Source of the DNA: Isoetes taiwanensis
Lineage: Eukaryota; Streptophyta; Lycopodiopsida; Isoetales; Isoetaceae
Length of the DNA stretch: 64,000 nucleotides
Direction of reading: 5' to 3'
NCBI GenBank assembly: GCA_021234155.1
Contig: JAJEKV010000135.1
Location: 1,135,562 to 1,199,561 of the forward strand
In this document: positions 57,258-64,000 of the stretch, in pieces
Numbering within the stretch: position 1 is the stretch's first letter
How the letters are laid out: every line of letters begins with the position of its first letter
Notes under the pieces: model-generated
The model's input: the letters and a program-made list of their open reading frames with translations, nothing else
The model's database searches: none
Told to the model about the DNA's origin: nothing
Position numbers and translations under genes: made by a program

Positions 57258-59095
57258 CATAGTTCATTTTCGAATGATTGTTCCATATATTCAATTGTTC
57301 TAGTCTATTCTTTGTTTCTTTGCAGAGTACATCTTGTCAGCATGCGTTGAGCATGTGAAAAGTATAGCAAAGATATCGATGTGCTATATTTCAAATTATT
57401 CTATTCTATTCTTTGTTTCTTTGTAGTGTAGATTTGGTTGTATGCTAGGAGCCCCGATAGAAAAAAAGTAGTGAAGCATATCTGAATATAGCGAGCTCAT
57501 TTTCAAAACATTGTTCCATATTTCAAATTATTCTAGTCTATTCTTCTGCCCATGCACCGCTTTGTCCATCCCCCCTAAAGGCTCCCGGTCCTTTTGCACA
57601 TACGTTGCACATACTTATGGACAATGAGGACTTAGAACTCTCTCGCAGGCTTCTTTTCACAAAAGATACTTATGGGTTCGAGAATCTTAGTATTGCTATA
57701 AATCTATTTTTTTGTGGTGCTAAGATCATCACAAAGGGCTTCCGGGTTGTGTTTAAGACCGTTTGTTATTTGGAATCTATTTGCAAGAACAAATTGTGGC
57801 TTATAATTAATCCTAATTTTCAATTGTTTTCTTGCGGGCCTCAATAAAGGTTGATTAAAAAGTAGGTGTGATACTCCCCGATGTTGATGCCTTCTTAAAT
57901 GTCTGCTGGATGAAAAGGGGCCCATCAAATTAGTCGTTGCATCATATTTCCAACCTCCGCTTTTTGCATTTTCATCCATTTGCATATTTCTAAACCCTTG
58001 CATTTTTTTATCTATTGCATATATCGGATATGTAATTATAAGAATTGGATCATTTAATTTTTTTTTATGTTTTGAGTTTTGTGAATTTTGTCAGTAAAGG
58101 AGGCATTGACACCATAATTATAAGAACTCAAAAGCATCAATTTTAGTGTAATTAACAATGGACATAATTTTTTTTTTTTAAAAGGGACCTTTTAATTTTG
58201 TAAGAGGTCGAGTTTTTATAGATGAGTTTTAACTAGGTCCTTTTCTTATGGTGGTTGAGTTCTAACTAGATCCGATTTTTCTTATAGTGGGTGCATTTTA
58301 ACCAGGTTCAATCTTATGTACTAGGACCCCTTCCCCTTATGTTGTACTAGGATCCCTCCCTTTTGCCCCCCTTGGACTCTTTACACTTATGTTGTACAAG
58401 GACCTTCCTCTTTCCCTTATGTGTGAATTTTGGCTAATATTTGCCTTTCCAAATTGTCCAATCATAGCCAAACAATAGAAAGTTGTGTGTGGAAAAAATA
58501 TGGTATTTAGCCAAACCTAAGAAATTGTGACTGAGAAAAATCATGTAATTTAGCTAAGCGTTAGAAACTTTAGGCCTTGATTTGAAGCAAGTATAGCTAA
58601 ACTTATCCTGGCTACACCAAAATACAAGAGTAGTAATTTATTCCATGAACTGAGCAGGACCGGATTGCTTGCTCTGCAGGCCCGGATTGCTTGCAGAGCA
58701 AGAAAGGGACGTCACGTTTTTTCTTTAATTTTCAAATTTTTTTTTTTAAAGGCACGTGTCTCTCTTAGGTCTTTTCCTGGAAAAAATATTCGCATCAAAC
58801 AGAAATGGGCACCGCCTTATATATCGCCTTATATATGTTAAGATAGAAATTGCAAGGATTTTAAAAGATGACATTAAACAACTATCTATCTAAAGACATA
58901 TTCAAAAGACGAATTAAAAGACTTAGTACAATTTATTATAGACATTACAAGGATTTTAAAAGGCGAGTAGAATATGATGAAGCTAGCTAGTTAGGGATGC
59001 CATGTGTTTTACCTTTATAAAAAGTTCAATGGTAGACAATGATAATAATAAATTAGGAGACATTTATATATAACTAATAAAATTCAGATAAAAGA
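57258..59095. other. Intergenic with short repeats
   Basis: Contains paired ATTCTAGTCTATTCTT stretches (57298, 57415, 57531) and an unrecognised 80-codon plus reading (57605-57847, DTYGFENLSIAINLFFCGAK). There are short tandem units CTTATGTTGTAC.AGGA.CC (58315-58440) and TTTTAACTAGGTCC (58229-58310). An inverted repeat CTTGCTCTGCA ... TGCAGAGCAAG lies at 58668-58701. The segment 58880-58935 matches 53115-53165. Confidence 0.5.
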
Positions 59096-59145
59096 TAGAT
59101 AGATATTATTTTAACGTCCACGGGGACTCTGGGCGGTCTAGGGTG
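59096..59145 (-). mobile_element. LINE 3' terminus with (ATCT)n tail
   Basis: On the minus strand, CCTAGACCGCCCAGAGTCCC, CGTGGACGTTAAAA and AT, followed by (ATCT)3-4. Diverged version of the LINE end at 14.7, 22.4 and 24.7 kb. Confidence 0.5.
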
Positions 59146-59593
59146 TGTTACGATTTATAAGGATGAGGCTTGTGATTAATTAGTAAAGGAGCTCTAGATT
59201 GGGAAGCTACAAAGGAATTGGCTACATAAGAGTGAGTAGGTGAGTACATGGAGAAGTGCGCATTTAATTGTTGTAGAATAAAAAATACCCTAGTAGGAGT
59301 ATTATGATGTTTTAGGAAAGGTAGATTCTGATCCATCGAAATTTTCAGAACTATGGTCGTATAGTTGATGTAGGTTGAGTTAAGCTATTTGTTATTGATG
59401 GGTGCTACAGGGTAGTGATTCCTGTTCAGATCATTCGTTCACGAATGGGGTCTCTTTAGATTGAGTTTCTCCTTGATGATGGTTATGCTTTTGCCTCAGA
59501 CATTACTTATGAATCGTCGAAAAGAAACTGTGAAATTACCTTTGTATGCGAGTCTGCCCTTGTAGGCTTTGTTCCCTTCATTTGTGGATGCTC
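59146..59593. other. No gene recognised
   Basis: Intergenic sequence with no supportable feature. Confidence 0.5.
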
Positions 59594-59964
59594 GTAAATC
59601 TACTCCAGGATGTGGTTAGCTCGGCCACATGTCCGAGTTAACCAATGCTACTCAGTTTTAAGCTCAAAAGACAACGGTTTTCGCATGTCTTTTCACGAAT
59701 CTTGCTTGATCAGTGCTCAAATCTCTGCTCGCTTAAATGAAAGAGGATTTTAGGGGTTGGCAAGGAGATTCTATGTGTTTGAACCACATTAAATGATTCA
59801 AGGAGCCGATTACAAGCTCTACTCGAAGATCAGCATGTCGAAACACAGTCCTGCACTCAGTTCATTGCGTGGTTATCCCGACCGAAAAACAACGATTAGC
59901 TCGAAAAGAACAATGGTTAGCTCAGACATGTAGCCGAGCTAACCACATCTCGGAGTAGATTTAC
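59594..59964. repeat. Inverted-repeat (MITE-like) element
   Basis: Arms of about 53 bp: GTAAATCTACTCC..GATGTGG with TTAGCTCGGCCACATGTC (59594-59645), and its reverse complement ending GGAGTAGATTTAC (59912-59964). They differ at a few positions. About 265 bp of unique sequence lies between, itself containing repeated TTAGCTCGAAAAGA-like motifs. No coding potential, so a non-autonomous DNA transposon or fold-back element is the likely origin. Flanks share TTTGTATGC (59539-59547 and 59975-59983) but not directly at the arms. Confidence 0.62.
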
Positions 59965-60235
59965 GGCGTTCATTTGTATGCTACGAGTGGTAGTTTTGAA
60001 TCCCAAATTAGACTAATCCAGCTTACCTTCTTTTCCATGTTGCTCCAGTTCAGTGGGTTCACCTTAGATCTTTCTTTTTTCCTGTTGATGAAGTTTTGAT
60101 CCAAATATTCCTCAATTAGAGCTGCAAATCCTCTGAAAGTATGATCCGGCCATCTTACTTGTCATCTACAGTAAACTTCAAATTTTTGTTGCCTAATAAT
60201 ATTTGAAGTGAAAATTTTTAATTTGAATGATATGC

Positions 60236-60290
60236 TTTAGTCAGGACCTTGGTCTTGCATGGTCAAGACCTGAGTTCAAGTCTCATTAAA
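60236..60290 (+). repeat. tRNA-like promoter motif, possible SINE head
   Basis: GGTCTTGCATGGTCAAGACC is followed by a B-box-like GAGTTCAAGTCTC (60273-60285). No foldable complete tRNA was found, so this is probably a SINE relic rather than a tRNA gene. Confidence 0.35.
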
Positions 60291-60572
60291 CCTAAGATTA
60301 TCATAATTTTAACCCTACCAACGATTGAGTTGGCATTGTTTCTCTATTTAGTTTCTAGTTATACAAGGTATCAAGTCTAGTCCTATATTATCATTTCTCA
60401 TTTCCTTTAGTTTCCACATTGAGTTTGTAGGAATTTTATCAATGAGCGAGTTGGCACTGTTTCTTGATCCATTACGTCACCTTAGAAAATTTAATGAAAT
60501 CCCAAAGATGTCCTTGGGGAGATTCCAAAGATGTCTTAATAAACTCATACTAGAATTGATACTTGTCTTAAC

Positions 60573-60770
60573 AAACTCCTAGTAGAATTGATACTAGATA
60601 AACAAACACCAAGCGTGAAGCTAAATACAGCAACACATTGGACCTACCACATTCCACAAATCTTCCTGAAAAATATCTAGAATTGATACTGGATAAACAC
60701 CAAGGGTGAAGCTAAATACGACACATTGGACCTACCATATCACACAAACCTTCTTGAAAAATATCTTGTA
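60573..60770. repeat. Tandem duplication of about 100 bp
   Basis: TAGAATTGATACT.GATAAAC, ACCAAG.GTGAAGCTAAATAC and ACACATTGGACCTACCA, then CTTGAAAAATATC, occur twice (60580-60679 and 60680-60770) with a few substitutions and a short deletion. Confidence 0.8.
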
Positions 60771-61292
60771 TCAGTTGAAATACGCTCAAAGAGTTATTAG
60801 ACCCCTAGTCATTTTCTTGCACAAAGCAAACGAAGAACACGTTCAACGTTCAAGAGACTAAATACTACGGTTCAAAGCTTTAAATTATGCTCTCATTTTG
60901 TTAGGGATAAAATAATAGATTCAATCACACTAGTCTAGAAGACTCCAACAATCTTTGTAGGCATCAACGACCGCCAAATATACTAGTTTGGAAATTAGTT
61001 GTTACCTTCCTAAATAAGCAACGAGACCATACAAAAGCACAAACATGATAACAGGTTTTCCGTTAAAAACCAAATTAACAAATCCATAGCTGACTTAAAC
61101 TAGCCACAAACGCATTCAAGTCAATGGCGGAACTTCTGTAAGTTAACCTTCTCAATATTCGCCCTTACTTTTTTTTTTTTATGAGAACATAACTTGGCGT
61201 CAGAGCCCACCTATTGTAGCCCAGCAGTGATTTCTTCACAGAGCCATCTTCAGTACCGGATTCATTCCATTATGAATTCAGTTGAAACAAGC
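60771..61292. other. No gene recognised
   Basis: Downstream flank of the AAA ATPase remnant. A poly(T) run of 13 is at about 61170. Confidence 0.5.
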
Positions 61293-62830
61293 TCACATGA
61301 AATAACTCAATTGCTGTTTCTTACGAGAACCACCTTCCCCATAGAGTTCATTCCATTTCTCGAAGCTCTGCCATTCCAGAACCTTCAGCAGTAAAGCTTG
61401 CAGCGATCTAATAACAAGTAAATCCAGTTTAATGTCGGTATCCCAATGAAATGGATACGTATTTGACGTTGCACATCCCATACCTGCTTCCTTGCTTCCT
61501 TTATGTCATTCATTGTCAGTGGCCTCTAAATCTATTACTTTGGCTGAGATGTTCTCTTCATTCTCTATAGTATCCTTGTCTTTCTCCTGTAATGCACATG
61601 ACTCAACTATCTGCAACAGAACAATTTAGGCACCTCTCTAAAGCTTTGAGCACTTCTAAACTCAGCACCAAAAATACCTGTTTTTTTCATTTTCAGTAGA
61701 TCACGTATGGCAATATGTCCGCTGTCACACATAAGTTCTGGAAGAGCCAAAAGACAAAGCCATAGGTGAGAGTGATCAACATCAATCAAGAACTAAGGTT
61801 AAATTCAGCCAATTCCACCTTTAAATCCCCTCGAATAGCCTTCAGTGATTGCTGCCAATTCAGCAAAGTTGGAAGTCTTCTGAGAGATTTTCTCCCTTCC
61901 CAATATAGTCCCCAAATATTTTTTTCCCTGTTCTGGGCATCCGTAATCCTACCATGATCCTGATATAGATCAACATCTATTCAAGGCTAGAACATTTCAG
62001 GAATTTTCCCACTGATTTGTTGGTACTACCTTCGCTCAAACCTTTCTAATAATAGTTTATCCAAATTGTAAGTACATTTGTCGCAGCCAGTACCAGTATA
62101 ATGCTTCTCCTCTTTTTAGTTAAAAGACCATCCCAGTGGAGCCATAAACCTATTTTATTTTCTCATTGCCTTCATGCTCGGTTAGCTTTCTGCCCGAAAG
62201 TAACATGCTATCAACCTGTGTGACATTGAATTAGAATAAGTAATGTAGCACAATCGCCAATGAACTAAGGGAAACGCCATTATAGACAAAAAGAACATTG
62301 CACCAACGCACCTCATCAATAAAGATGACTGTCGGGCCACTTTTGCAGCAAGGGTAAACACGCCTCGCATTCTTCGTCTCTACCAAAACCACTAATATGT
62401 ACAGCAAAATGTTTTAGGATAGCAAAAATTACATAGACAATAATAGACAGCCGGATAACACCTATTAACGGATACCTTTGATGTTATTGATGACATGGAA
62501 ACATTTATAAAACTGGCTCCAGTTTCCAGTAGCAACAGCCTTTGCAAGCATAGTTTTCCCAGTACCAGGAGGACCAAGAGAAGAATACCGCAAAAATGAT
62601 GTAGTCGTGAGAAATCTACCGACATAATTTACCAATAGAGTACAAGCATTCCACTTTAATGAGGCCTCCCTATTAAATATATCTGACGCATTTAAGAGGA
62701 AGCATAACAAGTTTGTAATGATTCTTTAACACTGTCAAGAGCCAATGTCATCAAAACTTACGCCAACTTCACCGGGCTGGAATGACTTCCGACCTTATGC
62801 GCTTCAAATCCCATTATCTGGAGCCCCTTC
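61293..62830 (-). pseudogene. MSP1/ATAD1-like AAA+ ATPase with many one-base frame breaks
   Basis: Minus-strand blocks in correct order are RIRSEVIPA (about 62800), GEVGVSFDDIGS, ESLQ and LVMLPLK (about 62700), and the Walker A GPPGTGKTMLAKAVAT (62574-62527). Next come ETGASFINVSMSSITSK (about 62525), FTLAAKVA then PTVIFIDE with Walker B (62365-62315), and NFAELAAITEGYS (61870). The C-terminal blocks are NLCVTA / HIAIRDLLKMKKT (61730-61680), LTMNDIKEARKQ (61525), AASFTAEGSGMAEL and WNELYGEGGSRKKQQLSYFM with stop at 61293. This is the plant AAA family of At4g02480/At4g24860 type, related to MSP1/ATAD1 extractors of mislocalised membrane proteins. Exon borders remain, but nearly every block needs a one-base shift to reach the next. 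The segment with arginine fingers was not located. Either an unprocessed pseudogene or uncorrected sequence indels. Confidence 0.85.
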
Positions 62831-62898
62831 CTGCTAGAGCATGGAGAGCGAGGAAGCCCACCAAGAAATAAACAAGAACAGTAAAATTAGGTCAGTAG

Positions 62899-63129
62899 CT
62901 AACCCCAGTTTTGTGCGGGCTGGGTAGAGCTCGCCAGTCTTCTCAGATGGTGCCCTTTTTCATCTCCACCCTTGAGTTGCTGGCACTTTCTTTCAATTCC
63001 CCCCTTGAGTTCTGGCTTTACATCCATTTCATCTCCGTGAACTGGAGTTTCTATTCTCAATTCACGTCTAACACTGTTGTAGCACCTTGAGCCTCCTGAA
63101 CTCACAAAGCAACATAGGTAATAAATCAA
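62899..63129 (-). pseudogene. Possible upstream exon of the AAA ATPase
   Basis: The minus reading SVRRELRIETPVHGDEMDVK, then ELKGGIERKCQQLKGG and DEKGHHLRRLA, is polar and charged like the linker that precedes the AAA module in this family, and lies at the right place. No specific motif; assignment by position only. Confidence 0.3.
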
Positions 63130-64000
63130 CCGGAAGATGCAGTCAAGAATATATGTGCCTTAGGGTTCTGCTTAGACTCAGCATGTAGTTGGTTATCTAA
63201 CTGACCAGATTTGGAACAACTCCAGGCCAAAGGATAAACCGAAAAGCCAGATGTAATGTATAGTATTATGATGCATTAGCAGCACATATTCTGATTTAAC
63301 ATAAGGAAGAAACCAAAACTACCTTTAGCAGAAATTATAAGGCCCACAGCGATAATCTGGTTTTTCACTGTTCATTAGGTGATGTGAAATAGCAGAAACT
63401 ACAACCTCTTCAATATCTGTGAGAAGACCATGATTTACATCCATCACAAAATGAATCAATCTTTGCTCCAAACACATATAAATGCTGAACCACAAATGGC
63501 AAACTTACAATTGCTCAATAGTAAGGTATCATTAAAAACAGACAGATCCCAAATCACAACATTCTACATCATTTGCAGAAAGAACCCGCAAGTTACACAA
63601 GGATTCAGCATGTAGAAAAACATATGTCTAAACTGCAGGAAAAAACCCTATGATATGATTCTATTGTCTTGTGCTTGAATTCTTTTCATATCCTCTTTAA
63701 AGCTTTGACTTCTCCAACTAACAAGGCATGCATTGTCTTGAGGGGTCTAATGTTGATAGTATAAGGAAACAGACTAAGATCCCTGTCACTCCCACAAACC
63801 TGCAAACAACAAGACCAGGTATACTGAGTAAATTCTATACAGACATAATGACAGGTGATTATTTAACCTGGGAGAACGCCCCATCCATAATTCGAGAGCT
63901 GGTACCAGCACCGACCAGACAGCTCTCTCATCTTCAAGGAATAGTATAAGTCTTCGGTCCCTCTATATATTAATTCTCTACATCCCGCAAGTAAAGAACA
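63130..64000. other. Possible upstream part of the AAA gene; nothing specific
   Basis: The N-terminal half of the AAA family protein would be expected here or beyond the right edge. I could not match any exon. A plus reading at 63728-63949 (MHCLEGSNVDSIRKQTKIPV) is not recognised. Confidence 0.35.

Noticed and set aside
60236-60290. A tRNA gene
   Set aside because: A B-box-like motif is present but the acceptor, D and anticodon stems cannot be formed.

Overview
This is a stretch of plant nuclear genome. The coding pieces that can be recognised are plant families: a chloroplast stress-enhanced protein (SEP1-like), an NHX-type vacuolar cation/proton exchanger exon, calnexin, subtilase propeptides, an MSP1/ATAD1-like AAA ATPase, a SWIM/MULE transposase-derived gene, a G-type lectin fragment and two small 8-cysteine secreted proteins. 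They are interrupted by spliceosomal introns with GT..AG borders. Most of the DNA is decayed transposable element. Introns where visible are short (roughly 60-360 bp), which argues against a conifer, but the species cannot be named from sequence alone.

Layout. 1-3.7 kb: minus-strand exons of an NHX exchanger and of a divergent-PAP2 (DUF212) membrane protein, with a hairpin repeat between them. 4.3-5.05 kb: Ty1/copia debris. 5.6-7.06 kb: an unrecognised coiled-coil protein with decayed downstream continuation, abutting (7.07-8.4 kb, opposite strand) a decayed SWIM/MULE transposase-like gene. 8.96-12.7 kb: an internally deleted Ty3/gypsy chromovirus with one full LTR. 13.2-21.6 kb: two 0.57-kb direct repeats bracketing a GC-rich, minus-strand LINE. 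21.66-24.8 kb: SINE pieces, LINE 3' ends with microsatellite tails, and the first 8-cysteine gene. 25.6-31.5 kb: a lectin fragment, a tiny L1 insertion with perfect target-site duplication, and a second direct-repeat pair. 31.57-41.3 kb: a nest (LINE; PIF/Harbinger transposon; an L1 inside the Harbinger) flanked by a 26-bp exact repeat and three very long GA arrays. 41.7-44.2 kb: the two most convincing intact genes, the second 8-cysteine gene and SEP1. 44.9-51.35 kb: calnexin pseudogene, three subtilase propeptide fragments, a 1.47-kb tandem duplication. 52.3-60.8 kb: tandem repeats, a tRNA-derived SINE, a head-to-tail SINE array and an inverted-repeat element. 61.3-62.9 kb: an intron-containing AAA ATPase broken by many one-base shifts.

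Functionally, only SEP1 (thylakoid photoprotection) and the two 8-cysteine secreted proteins look intact. The other cellular genes are single exons or carry frameshifts, so they are best read as relics, or as a gene-poor region in which the assembly may keep one-base indels. The most interesting material is repeat biology: a four-copy hairpin family not matched to a known class, LINE 3' ends each carrying a different microsatellite, a SINE whose 3' end resembles the LINE end, and the nested 9.7-kb insertion.
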